Positions 44,304 through 52,863 of a stretch of 64,000 nucleotides of DNA are shown piece by piece. The position numbers and the translations under genes were made by a program. Origin of the DNA: G965267185 sp965267185 (GTDB taxonomy: Bacteria; Pseudomonadota; Alphaproteobacteria; UBA6615); the NCBI GenBank assembly GCA_965267185.1, contig OZ253937.1, positions 3,410,001 to 3,474,000 on the forward strand, in the 5' to 3' direction. Position 1 is the first letter of the stretch. Every line of letters begins with the position of its first letter. The notes under the pieces are model-generated. The model did no database searches. It saw nothing but the letters and a program-made list of their open reading frames with translations, and had not been told where the DNA came from.

Positions 44304-44855
44304 CTATTGGGCGGGAAGCGGTGCGGGGCTATCCGCTTGCTGGCGCATATAGGCGATGACGGCGGCACGATCTTCGACTTTCCTGAAGCCGGCGAAGTTC
44401 ATCTTCGTACCGTCGATGAAACCGTCCGGGTCGGCCAGAAAGGCGTTCAAGTTGTCGTAGCTCCACACGCCGCCCTTCTCGCTCATGGCGTCGGAATATC
44501 TGAACCCGTCCACCGCAGCCTTTTCTTTACCGACCACAGCCCACAAGTTCGGCCCCTGTTTGTTATTGCCCCCTGCGTTGAATGTGTGACAGGTGGCGCA
44601 GCGTCGTTTCGCAAGTGTTTCGCCAGCAGAAGGGTCGACGGACGCCAGCAGTGGCGTAACCGATTCGAGCACGGGCGCGGCTTCGACTTCTCTCTCGGCC
44701 TCCCCTCCGCTTGAAACCTCGACGACATAGGCGTTCGCCTCGAGCGGGTGCTTGTGCGTCACCTCGTTCACGACATTGCCAATCAACAGGACGACCAGCA
44801 GTGCTGAGAAGACCGCTAGCAATACCTTGTTTATATCTGCACCCGACATTTTCAT
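44304..44855 (-). CDS. membrane-anchored cytochrome c (CycM-like)
   Basis: A 183-residue class I cytochrome c with an uncleaved N-terminal anchor (residues 10-29) and a periplasmic haem domain. The haem site CATCH is at 86-90, with the distal ligand Met152 in GTKMNFAGF. Size and anchor match the alphaproteobacterial membrane-bound cytochromes that link the bc1 complex to an aa3 oxidase. It is divergent from kdsB; this arrangement occurs in related bacteria. Nothing in the window encodes an oxidase. Confidence 0.9.
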   Translation of the reverse strand: MKMSGADINKVLLAVFSALLVVLLIGNVVNEVTHKHPLEANAYVVEVSSGGEAEREVEAAPVLESVTPLLASVDPSAGETLAKRRCATCHTFNAGGNNKQGPNLWAVVGKEKAAVDGFRYSDAMSEKGGVWSYDNLNAFLADPDGFIDGTKMNFAGFRKVEDRAAVIAYMRQQADSPAPLPAQ

Positions 44856-45125
44856 TGGCCCTCGACAGGACGATTTGTGGAAGCATCTCCGCGAGGGAGC
44901 AGCGGCGAATTTAGCCAGACTGTCCGAATCGTGTCTATGGCTGCTTTACCATAGTGTGCGACAGGCGGACGGTTCCGTTCGCGCGAGCCGAGGTATATCT
45001 TCCTTCGCATCGAACGGCCACCCCGTATGCGCCGCTCGTGGCATTAGGTCGCAGCACCGCAGAAGTGAGAGGCTCTCCTGTCCGAAATCGACCCACAGGC
45101 GCCACAAACGGCACGAAATCGGCCT
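44856..45125. promoter_or_regulatory. divergent promoter region between cytochrome c and kdsB
   Basis: This 270-base gap should carry two promoters. A short palindromic repeat, CTATGG with CCATAG, separated by eight bases, occurs near 44936-44955. I see no clear -35/-10 pair or coding frame. Confidence 0.4.
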
Positions 45126-45857
45126 ATGAATCCGGTTGTCGTCATTCCGGCGCGTATGGCGTCGACCCGCTTGCCGGGCAAGCCGCTGGCGGATATCGCG
45201 GGAAAACCGATGATTATCCATTGCTGGCGCCGCGCCATCGAGGCGGAGGTGGGGCCCGTAATCGTTGCTTGCGCCGAGCCTGAAATCGCCGCGGCGATTG
45301 AGGCGGAAGGGGGGACTGCTGTGCTGACCGCACCTGAGCTGCCGTCGGGTTCAGACCGCGCGGCCGCCGCGCTGGCCACCGTCGATCCGGATGAGACGTA
45401 TGATTCGGTGGTCAACCTCCAAGGCGATTTACCGACCCTGGACCCGGCGGCGGTACGCGCGGCCTTCGCGGTCCTGGAGGAGACGCCGGAAGTCGATATC
45501 GCCACCTTGGCGTGTCCGATCGTTGAGGAGGCTGAGCGCGACAATCCCAATGTCGTGAAAGCCGTTATTTCGCTGCAACCGGGTGCCGCACAGGGCCGCG
45601 CGCTTTATTTCAGCCGTGCGACGGTGCCGGCTGGCGACGGCGATCACTATCATCATATCGGCCTCTATGCTTATCGCCGGGAGGCGCTCACCCGCTTCGT
45701 TGGCCTGCCGGTAAGCGGGCTGGAACGGCGCGAGCGGCTCGAGCAGCTGCGGGCCTTGGAGGACGGCATGCGCATCGATGCAGCCCTCGTTGACACGGTT
45801 CCGCTCGGTGTCGATACTCCCGCCGATCTTGAGCGCGCGCGGGCCCTCCTTGGCTAG
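45126..45857 (+). CDS. kdsB: 3-deoxy-manno-octulosonate cytidylyltransferase
   Basis: Activates KDO as CMP-KDO for lipid A and core assembly. The 243 residues begin with the CMP-sugar synthetase signature VVIPARMASTRLPGKPLADI. They contain NLQGDLPTLDP and the C-terminal VDTPADLERARALL. It is the first gene of a pair with pheA, 27 bases apart. Confidence 0.95.
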   Translation: MNPVVVIPARMASTRLPGKPLADIAGKPMIIHCWRRAIEAEVGPVIVACAEPEIAAAIEAEGGTAVLTAPELPSGSDRAAAALATVDPDETYDSVVNLQGDLPTLDPAAVRAAFAVLEETPEVDIATLACPIVEEAERDNPNVVKAVISLQPGAAQGRALYFSRATVPAGDGDHYHHIGLYAYRREALTRFVGLPVSGLERRERLEQLRALEDGMRIDAALVDTVPLGVDTPADLERARALLG

Positions 45858-45884
45858 GCGCGCGTTATTCGTAAGAGCCGACTG

Positions 45885-46754
45885 ATGACCGACAGCACCG
45901 ACCAGACCGCCGATCCGGCGAATACAATTGCCTATCAGGGCGTGCCAGGCGCGAACTCCCACATTGCATGCCTGGAAGCGTTTCCGGATATGACGCCCCT
46001 TGCGTGCGCCACCTTCGAAGATGCGTTCGCTGCTGTCGAAAGCGATGGGCGCGCCACTTTGGCAATGATTCCCATCGAGAATTCCCTGGGCGGGCGGGTC
46101 GCCGATATCCATCACCTGTTGCCGGAATCGAAGCTCTATATCATTCGCGAGCACTATCTGCCGGTGAAGTACCAGTTGCTGGCGCCCGAAGGCGCGACCT
46201 TGGAGGGGCTCAAGGAAGTGCGCAGCCACACCCAAGCCCTGGCGCAGTGCCGCGACCAGCTCAATCAGCTTGGTGTGCACACCGTCGCGCGGGCCGATAC
46301 TGCCGGTTCGGCCAAGGAGGTGGCCGAGTTGGGCGATCCCACAGTGGGCGCCGTCGCCCCCGCTCTGGCGGGCGAAATCTATAAATTGAAAGCCTTGCGC
46401 GACCGGTTCGAAGACCGCATCGGCAACACCACGCGCTTCGTCGTGTTATCGCGCGCGCGCCGCGATCCGGACCCCCATGCGGGGCCGTGCATGACAGCGC
46501 TGATCTTCCAAGTGCGCTCGGTACCGGCGGCGCTTTACAAGGGGCTGGGCGGCTTCGCCACCAACGGTGTGAACATCACCAAGCTCGAGAGCTATATTAC
46601 CGGTGAGCGTTTCAGCGTCGCTCGCTTCTACGCCGAGATCGAGGGCCATCCCGCCGACGCACCCGTTGCGCGGGCGCTCGAAGAGCTCGACTACTTCTCA
46701 TCGCAAGTACGTCTTCTCGGCGCCTTCCCGGCCGACGACTTCCGCCGGCACTAG
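45885..46754 (+). CDS. pheA: prephenate dehydratase
   Basis: Converts prephenate to phenylpyruvate in phenylalanine biosynthesis. The 289-residue monofunctional enzyme has the catalytic domain (about 14-195, with GVPGANSHIACLEAFP, MIPIENSLGGRV and the NTTRF motif) and a C-terminal ACT domain (about 205-280) that mediates phenylalanine feedback. The usual ESRP of the ACT site reads LESY here. It follows kdsB, a gene order also seen in related bacteria. Confidence 0.94.
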   Translation: MTDSTDQTADPANTIAYQGVPGANSHIACLEAFPDMTPLACATFEDAFAAVESDGRATLAMIPIENSLGGRVADIHHLLPESKLYIIREHYLPVKYQLLAPEGATLEGLKEVRSHTQALAQCRDQLNQLGVHTVARADTAGSAKEVAELGDPTVGAVAPALAGEIYKLKALRDRFEDRIGNTTRFVVLSRARRDPDPHAGPCMTALIFQVRSVPAALYKGLGGFATNGVNITKLESYITGERFSVARFYAEIEGHPADAPVARALEELDYFSSQVRLLGAFPADDFRRH

Positions 46755-46761
46755 CCACCGA

Positions 46762-47247
46762 TTACTCGGCCGCCGCGTCCGCCGGGATGTCTGGCGCCAT
46801 GCCCTTTTTGGCAAGTTCGGCGATCGCCTCGGGCGTTTTCTCCAGATTTTCGGCACCCATGCCGCGCAGAATATGGGGCGCTTTGGTGAACTGAATGTGG
46901 TCGTAGTCGATGACCTCGACGCGGTTTCCCCACGGGTCTCGGAAGTTGAGCCGGTTGCCAATAAGCTCGACGCCGAGTTTGTCGAGTGCTTCGCGAACCG
47001 GCTCGCGGTTGTCGACAACGAGGCCGAAATGCCGCTGCCCATCGGGCTCTTGAGTGCGGTTTTCGCTTAACTGGATGAACTGGTCGCCCAGATCGATGAA
47101 AGCCCGGCCTTCGCGCTTGCCGCGCAGGGTGAAATCGAAGATTGCGCCATAAAATTCGAGCGCTTCGTCCACATTGCCGACTTCGAGCACCACATGATTG
47201 ATCCCAAGCGCACGGGCTTTAGCCGCGCCACTGCCTTGTTTCGTCAT
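46762..47247 (-). CDS. VOC-family (glyoxalase-like) protein
   Basis: A 161-residue metal-dependent or binding protein of the vicinal-oxygen-chelate superfamily. ATG 47247 has GGAGGA five bases upstream, so the longer frame from 47334 is rejected. The segments NHVVLEVGNVDEALEFYGAIF, QRHFGLVVDN and DPWGNRVEVIDY provide the usual metal positions (His, Glu). The activity cannot be assigned; dioxygenase or glyoxalase-like functions are possible. Confidence 0.85.
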   Translation of the reverse strand: MTKQGSGAAKARALGINHVVLEVGNVDEALEFYGAIFDFTLRGKREGRAFIDLGDQFIQLSENRTQEPDGQRHFGLVVDNREPVREALDKLGVELIGNRLNFRDPWGNRVEVIDYDHIQFTKAPHILRGMGAENLEKTPEAIAELAKKGMAPDIPADAAAE

Positions 47248-47341
47248 TGGCTCCTCCATCGTCAGTAAGCCGCGTTTCAGGAGACATATAGGCCGGTTGT
47301 CCGCGAAGCCAAATCGATGGCGCTCGGGGCGCATCTAGCAT

Positions 47342-48628
47342 CTATTTGTCTGCACCCATTTCGTTGGCGGGCATAGGCCCGAACCGGCTTGGCATTTCTT
47401 TGACCGGTTTAGCTTCCTCACACTCGCCGATACGGCGCACCAGGCCAGCATACCAACGTGACGCCGGGGCGGCGGTAAAGCCATGTGCGAGAATGCTCAA
47501 GGCCACGGTCACCACCGTGATTTCTAGAATGTCGGCGTTGAGCGGCACGTCGCTTTCTTCGAGCACCAGCAATGCGAACAGGATCGAGGCTAGTCCACGC
47601 GGCCCGAACCAGCCGAGGAATAACGTTGTTGGGGGGCGAACGCCGGTACCGATCAACGCCAATGCCGCGGGCACCATGCGAATGACGGTCAAGCTGAGGA
47701 CTGCATAGACGATCACCTGCCAATCGACACCACCAAGGACAGTCGGCAGCAGCACTGCGCCGAATATAAGGAAAGTCAGCAAGGTCAGGAGCTGGCCTTC
47801 GCTCTCAGCGAATTCGAAAAGCGCCGTGCACTGCCCCCGCACCGTATTGCCAAGCACCAGGCCGGCAACGAATGCGCTGATAAAGCCGTTACCGCCGACG
47901 AGTTCAGCCACGGCGAAGGCGATTAGGGCGATGCCGAGGGCAGCTGGGCCTTCCAACGCCGTCGCCATCCAGCCGTTCCCCGCCGCCCAATCGACGGCCT
48001 TGGCGCCGAGCCAGCCAATCACAATGCCGACGAGGGGACCGAGGACGACTTGCATTAGACCGAAACGGATCCAGTCGCTTGCATCGATGGCGGCGTGCGC
48101 TGCGCTGGCCAGGCTTGCGAATAGCAGCACCAACGGCAGGGCGACCCCGTCGTTGAGGCCGCTTTCGACGTTAATCGCCTGCCTGATTCGAGCCGGCACC
48201 AGCGAACTCGAGACCACCGCCTGCCCAAGGGCCGCATCCGTTGGTGCCAAAACAGCGGCGAGCAGCGCGGCTTGCCACAAGGTAAAGCCGGGCAGGAGCG
48301 CCAGTGCGACCAGGGCCCCGGCAATGATCGTGAGCGGCATGCCGACGACGAGCAAGCGCACCGGCAGGTTGTGGTCGCGGCGCAACAACCGCAAATCGAT
48401 TCTCGCGGCGTCGGTGAAGAGCACGAATACAAGTGTGAGCTCGGCGAGGGTGTGGATGATGTCGTTATCGAAGTCGACTTCGGCTACCCCCAGCACGGCG
48501 CCGCCGATCACCAGTCCGAAAGCGCTGAATATCATCGGTGGTGTGACCACCGTGCTGCGCAATTTCCCCGATACCAGCGCGAAGGCGACGAGCCCAGCGG
48601 CGATAACGAGGAAGCTTTCGGTATCCAT
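47342..48628 (-). CDS. CPA1/CPA2-type cation/proton antiporter
   Basis: A 428-residue inner-membrane antiporter with about 12 hydrophobic segments. ALLAAVLAPTDAALGQAVV and NVESGLNDGVALPLVLLF contain the acidic residues used for ion exchange in NhaP-like proteins. There is a short cytoplasmic tail and no RCK domain. It starts 17 bases after nudC in the same direction, so the two genes probably form an operon. Confidence 0.9.
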   Translation of the reverse strand: MDTESFLVIAAGLVAFALVSGKLRSTVVTPPMIFSAFGLVIGGAVLGVAEVDFDNDIIHTLAELTLVFVLFTDAARIDLRLLRRDHNLPVRLLVVGMPLTIIAGALVALALLPGFTLWQAALLAAVLAPTDAALGQAVVSSSLVPARIRQAINVESGLNDGVALPLVLLFASLASAAHAAIDASDWIRFGLMQVVLGPLVGIVIGWLGAKAVDWAAGNGWMATALEGPAALGIALIAFAVAELVGGNGFISAFVAGLVLGNTVRGQCTALFEFAESEGQLLTLLTFLIFGAVLLPTVLGGVDWQVIVYAVLSLTVIRMVPAALALIGTGVRPPTTLFLGWFGPRGLASILFALLVLEESDVPLNADILEITVVTVALSILAHGFTAAPASRWYAGLVRRIGECEEAKPVKEMPSRFGPMPANEMGADK

Positions 48629-48644
48629 TTGGATTTCGGCCTGT

Positions 48645-49592
48645 CTAACCTTCGGCCAGCCAGTCTTCGATGAGTTGGCGGGCGATTGAATCGGCTCGCG
48701 GCAGTTGCAGATCGGAGTCCGGCGTTATCGCCTTCAACTCGTCCCGGCTGTGCCAGCCGGCGGAAACGATCTCTGAGGTGTCCGGGTGCAGGTCGGTGTT
48801 GAGGGCGCGGGCGCGAAAGCCGACCATCAGCGATGACGGGAAGGGCCAGGGCTGCGAATGCTCGTAGGTGATGTCCGCTAGCTTTACGCCGACTTCTTCG
48901 AACACCTCGCGGGCGACGCAGTCTTCCAAGCTTTCGCCGGGTTCCAGAAAGCCGGCGAGGACCGATTGCATTCGCGGGGGGAACCGCTCGGCGCGGGCGA
49001 GGATGATCTTATCCTCATGGTAGACGAGCATGATGCAGGCGGTGTCGGTGCGTGGAAACTGCACCGTGTTGCAGGTCTCATCGGTACAGCGCCGCTGATG
49101 GCCGGCAGATTCACTGCGTGTCGGCGCCCCGCAAACCCCGCAATAACGATGCCGCTGATGCCAGTAGTTAATGCCTCGGGCATAGGCCAGGAGGTTGCCT
49201 TCCTCGCGCGCCATGACGGGCCCGACCTGGCGTAGATCGGCGAACTCGCCGTGCTGGCCCAAGATATCGTGATCGACCGGGTTTTCGACATGGCTGACAT
49301 CGATGCTGAAATAGGCGGTTTCGTTCACCATCCCCAGCAGGATCGGCTCGTTTTGGCCGTTCGACAGCGTTTCGATATGGGCGATATCGAGTTCGATCAT
49401 CGATACCCGATCGCCGGCAACGATAAGATTCTGGCTGCGCCAGACCGGAAGGATGCGGCTTTCCGGCGCCCGTAGCCGCTCGGTCAGCCATTCGCGGTCC
49501 TGTCGCTGGTTGGCGGCGCGGTCGAGATTGATGTTGGCGTAGAAGTTCTTGCGGATCATAGGAATACCGTATGCGAGCGATGAACCTGTCAT
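48645..49592 (-). CDS. nudC: NAD(H) pyrophosphatase / deNADding Nudix hydrolase
   Basis: Hydrolyses NADH to NMNH and AMP, and in some bacteria removes NAD caps from RNA. From ATG 49592 the protein has 315 residues. The zinc ribbon YCGVCGAPTR with a second CTDETC pair is followed by the Nudix box (GFLEPGESLEDCVAREVFEEVGV in family numbering, shown here only to name it). The NADH-specific SQPWPFPSSLM completes it. ATG 49559 is the alternative start. Longer frames would run through the SRP RNA gene and are rejected. Confidence 0.9.
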   Translation of the reverse strand: MTGSSLAYGIPMIRKNFYANINLDRAANQRQDREWLTERLRAPESRILPVWRSQNLIVAGDRVSMIELDIAHIETLSNGQNEPILLGMVNETAYFSIDVSHVENPVDHDILGQHGEFADLRQVGPVMAREEGNLLAYARGINYWHQRHRYCGVCGAPTRSESAGHQRRCTDETCNTVQFPRTDTACIMLVYHEDKIILARAERFPPRMQSVLAGFLEPGESLEDCVAREVFEEVGVKLADITYEHSQPWPFPSSLMVGFRARALNTDLHPDTSEIVSAGWHSRDELKAITPDSDLQLPRADSIARQLIEDWLAEG

Positions 49593-49685
49593 AACGGCTT
49601 GCGCGCCGCAACTTGGGGGAACAGCGACATCAATTGATCCCCAGCCACTGGTTCCGCCTGCCCTACGATCTGATATAATGCACCC

Positions 49686-49782
49686 GGAAGGTCGGGCGGA
49701 CGGGCGTCTCGCCAACCCGGTCAGGTCCGGAAGGAAGCAGCCGTAACGAGTTTAGCCCGGGTCGTACTCAAACCGGCCTTCC
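49686..49782 (+). ncRNA. ffs: 4.5S signal recognition particle RNA
   Basis: The conserved domain IV sequence GGTCAGGTCCGGAAGGAAG occurs at 49718-49736, followed by CAGCC. The ends pair: GGAAGGTCGG at 49686-49695 with CCGGCCTTCC at 49773-49782, ten pairs including one G-U. This gives a 97-base small SRP RNA. It lies immediately upstream of dnaX, the usual place in alphaproteobacteria. Confidence 0.95.
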
Positions 49783-49824
49783 ACTTCGAACCCACACTCC
49801 CGCTGATGGGGCGCGCAACGACAG

Positions 49825-51780
49825 ATGCATGCCGATTCCGACGACTTGGGTAACGATCTAACGCCCGACGACGCCCCCGACGATACGCTGGAGAACGTTG
49901 ATTCCGCCGACGGTAGCCCAACGACCGACGACGTCAATCAGAGCAGTTTCCTCGACGGCCCCAGCCCGGACGCACCGGACGGCAATGCCGAAAATGATGT
50001 CGCCGGCGACTACGTGGTGCTGGCGCGGAAGTACCGGCCGCAGAATTTCGACGAACTCATCGGCCAAGAAGCGCTGGTGCAAACCCTCACTAACGCGTTC
50101 AAGCTCGACCGGGTCGCGCACGCGTTTATTCTGACCGGGGTACGCGGTGTCGGCAAAACGACGACCGCGCGCATTATCGCCAAATGTCTCAACGCGACCG
50201 ACGGGCCGACAATTACGCCTGACCCCAACGATGAGCAGTGTTTGGCGATCGCCGAAGACCGCCATCCCGATGTTATCGAAGTCGATGCGGCGAGCCGCAC
50301 TGGCGTCGACGATATTCGTGAGATCCTCGATGGCGTGCGCTATCGCCCGGTGTTCGGCCGCTACAAGGTCTACATCATCGACGAAGTGCATATGCTGTCG
50401 CGCAATGCCTTCAATGCGCTGCTCAAAACGCTGGAAGAGCCGCCGGAGCATGTGAAGTTTATTTTCGCCACGACGGAAATCCGCAAGGTCCCGGTTACCG
50501 TTCTGTCCCGTTGTCAGCGCTTCGACTTGCGGCGGGTCGGCGCCGATGAACTGCTGACGCATTTTTCCGCCATTGTCGCCAAGGAATCGGCGGCGATCGA
50601 TGAGGATGCCTTGCGGTTGATCGCCCGGGCTGCCGACGGGTCGGTTCGCGATGGCTTGTCTCTGCTCGACCAGGCTATCGCTGCCTATGGTTCGGGCGAG
50701 GCAACCGCCAGCGAAGCCGAAGTGCGCGATATGCTGGGTATCGCGGATGCGAGCGATGTCTTCGATTTGCTCGAAGCTGTTCTGGCGGGGCGTGCCGACG
50801 ACGCTTTGACCGGCCTGCGTACCCTATACGACACGGGCACCGATCCGATCGCCGTTTTGCAGGATTTGCTCGCGCTTAGCCACTGGCTGACCCGGGTAAA
50901 GCTGGTGCCGAAAACCGCAGATGATCCGGCTGTTTCGGAGGTAGAGCGTACGCGCGGCAGAGCGCTGGCGGAGCAACTGCCCGTTTCGGTGTTGTCTCGG
51001 GCGTGGCAGATTCTGCTGAAAGGTTTGGGCGAAGCGCAACGGGCGCCGGCGGCGATGCCCGCCGTCGAGATGGTTTTGGTCAGGCTCGCCTATGCTGCTG
51101 ACTTGCCGGCACCTGCCGATATCGTCGCGCGCTTGGACAAAGACAGCAGCAAATCTTCAGCGGCGCCGTCCTCCAGTGCGGGTGCAGAGAATGGCGGTGG
51201 TGCCGCCTCGGCTTCTAGTACACCTGCTTCCTCCGGCGGCAGCACGGAATCCGTACCGCAAGGGCTTGCACCGCCAACTGGCGCGCCGCAAACGACCATG
51301 GCCGCGGTAGCGCCTGAGGTCGAGCCGCTACCGGCGGCAGCCGGCGACGGCGAGGCAGACCCGAAAAGCTTTCGCGATCTGGTCGCGCTGTTTGCCGAGA
51401 AACGTGAGATCGCGCTGCGCAACCATCTCTACCGGAACGTTCATTTGATTGCCTACGAGCCGGGCCGTCTCGAGTTCCGGCCCAACGAGCTGGCGCCGGG
51501 CAACTTGGCAGGCGAGGTACTGAACTATTTGCGCGACTGGCGGGGTGCTCATTGGTCAGTCAGCGTCGCGAGCGAGGGCGGCGAGCCGACCTTGGCGGAG
51601 CAGGACACGGCCCATGAGCAGGCTGAGCGCGCGGCGGCGGCGGAAGATCCCGTCGTCCGCGCGGCGCTTGAAACATTTGCCGGGGCGCGGATTGAGCGCG
51701 TCACGAGCCGTGACGGCGCCGATGACAGCCTCGAGGCCCCGGTTGACCCCGACTTAGACGGCGAGGACGACGACGAATGA
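49825..51780 (+). CDS. dnaX: DNA polymerase III subunits gamma and tau
   Basis: The clamp-loader ATPase, 651 residues. After an acidic 60-residue extension comes the AAA+ core: Walker A GVRGVGKTT at 105-113, YIIDEVHMLS, and the SRC sensor/arginine-finger segment. Domains II-III follow, then a Ser/Ala/Gly-rich linker (about 440-510) and a C-terminal domain V with an acidic tail. Only Cys121 and Cys139 of the usual four zinc ligands remain; the other two positions are Asp133 and Asp136. No A-rich slippery site for the short form is seen. ybaB overlaps the stop by four bases. Confidence 0.96.
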   Translation: MHADSDDLGNDLTPDDAPDDTLENVDSADGSPTTDDVNQSSFLDGPSPDAPDGNAENDVAGDYVVLARKYRPQNFDELIGQEALVQTLTNAFKLDRVAHAFILTGVRGVGKTTTARIIAKCLNATDGPTITPDPNDEQCLAIAEDRHPDVIEVDAASRTGVDDIREILDGVRYRPVFGRYKVYIIDEVHMLSRNAFNALLKTLEEPPEHVKFIFATTEIRKVPVTVLSRCQRFDLRRVGADELLTHFSAIVAKESAAIDEDALRLIARAADGSVRDGLSLLDQAIAAYGSGEATASEAEVRDMLGIADASDVFDLLEAVLAGRADDALTGLRTLYDTGTDPIAVLQDLLALSHWLTRVKLVPKTADDPAVSEVERTRGRALAEQLPVSVLSRAWQILLKGLGEAQRAPAAMPAVEMVLVRLAYAADLPAPADIVARLDKDSSKSSAAPSSSAGAENGGGAASASSTPASSGGSTESVPQGLAPPTGAPQTTMAAVAPEVEPLPAAAGDGEADPKSFRDLVALFAEKREIALRNHLYRNVHLIAYEPGRLEFRPNELAPGNLAGEVLNYLRDWRGAHWSVSVASEGGEPTLAEQDTAHEQAERAAAAEDPVVRAALETFAGARIERVTSRDGADDSLEAPVDPDLDGEDDDE

Positions 51781-52103
51781 AAAACATCGGCCAGATGCTG
51801 AAGCAGGCGCAGCAGATGCAATCGAAAATGGCGGAAATGCAGGAGCGGTTGGCCGATATGACCGTCGAGGGCAGTTCCGGCGCGGGCTTGGTGACCGTGA
51901 CCCTGAATGGTAAAGGCGAGATGCGGGGCCTCAAGGTCGATCCGTCGCTGATGAAACCCGGTGAGGCTGAAATACTGGAAGATCTTGTTGTTGCGGCCCA
52001 CGCCGATGCTAAGGCAAAAGCCGAGGCGAAAACCGCTGAGGCGATGAAGGAACTCACCGGCGGTCTCGAGCTGCCGCCTGGATTTAACCTGCCGTTCGGT
52101 TAG
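51777..52103 (+). CDS. ybaB: YbaB/EbfC nucleoid-associated protein
   Basis: A 108-residue DNA-binding protein that works as a dimer. The methionine- and glutamine-rich helix MLKQAQQMQSKMAEMQERL and the segment VTVTLNGKGEMRGLKVDPSL are diagnostic. The ATG overlaps the dnaX stop (ATGA), so translation is coupled. It sits in the standard dnaX-ybaB-recR order. Confidence 0.95.
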   Translation: MKNIGQMLKQAQQMQSKMAEMQERLADMTVEGSSGAGLVTVTLNGKGEMRGLKVDPSLMKPGEAEILEDLVVAAHADAKAKAEAKTAEAMKELTGGLELPPGFNLPFG

Positions 52104-52191
52104 TTGTGCGGCCTTACCGGTCGTTTTCTTCGCTACCCACGGCTGCGCTCAATAGCTAAAAGCACATAGCCAACCGTTGCAGTGGTTTTAG

Positions 52192-52785
52192 ATGTCCGCG
52201 CGCGAAATCGACCATTTAATTGAATTGCTTGCAAAGCTACCTGGACTGGGGCCGCGCTCGGCGCGCCGGGTCGCGCTGCATTTGATCAAGCGCCCAACCC
52301 AGTTGATGAGGCCGTTGGCCAATGCTTTGTCGTCCGCTGCGGATGCGATCACCGTCTGCGGCATATGCGGCAATGTCGACACGTCGGACCCGTGCCGCAT
52401 CTGCGCCGACTATGAGCGCGACCCTTCGGTGATTTGCGTCGTAGAAGATGTCGCCGATTTGTGGGCGCTTGAGCGCACCGCGGTGTTTCGCGGCCGCTAC
52501 CATGTTCTCGGCGGAACCCTGTCGGCGCTCGATGGGGTGAACCCGGAGGATCTCAATATCGGTAAGTTGGTGGGGCGCGCCAGCGAACCGGAAGTCACTG
52601 AGGTCATTCTTGCGACCAATGCGACCGTCGCGGGGCAGACGACGGCCCACTACATCGTGGAGCGGTTGGCAGGCGCGGGCGTTAAAGTGTCGCGGCTTGC
52701 ACATGGCGTGCCGGTTGGCGGGGAGCTCGACTATCTGGACGACGGCACCCTGACCGCTGCGATGAAAAGCCGCCGGCCGTTGTAG
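52192..52785 (+). CDS. recR: recombination mediator RecR
   Basis: Works with RecO, and with RecF in the gap-repair pathway, to load RecA. The 197 residues contain an N-terminal helix-hairpin-helix (LAKLPGLGPRSARR), a four-cysteine zinc site CGICGNVDTSDPCRICAD, and a Toprim domain starting ICVVEDVADLWALE. It is the last gene of the dnaX-ybaB-recR set, 88 bases after ybaB. Confidence 0.97.
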   Translation: MSAREIDHLIELLAKLPGLGPRSARRVALHLIKRPTQLMRPLANALSSAADAITVCGICGNVDTSDPCRICADYERDPSVICVVEDVADLWALERTAVFRGRYHVLGGTLSALDGVNPEDLNIGKLVGRASEPEVTEVILATNATVAGQTTAHYIVERLAGAGVKVSRLAHGVPVGGELDYLDDGTLTAAMKSRRPL

Positions 52786-52863
52786 ATTCGCCGAATTGTT
52801 GCCGCTATCGCGCCATTTTGTTGCGGACTATGGAGCGGCCCAACATCAAGAAGGTTCAGTGAA

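Noticed and set aside
49593..49715. Longer N-terminus for NudC
   Set aside because: It reads antisense through the SRP RNA and lacks family resemblance.
51100..51300. Programmed frameshift in dnaX
   Set aside because: No A-rich slippery heptamer was seen; the frame is open to the end and the tail has a domain V-like region.
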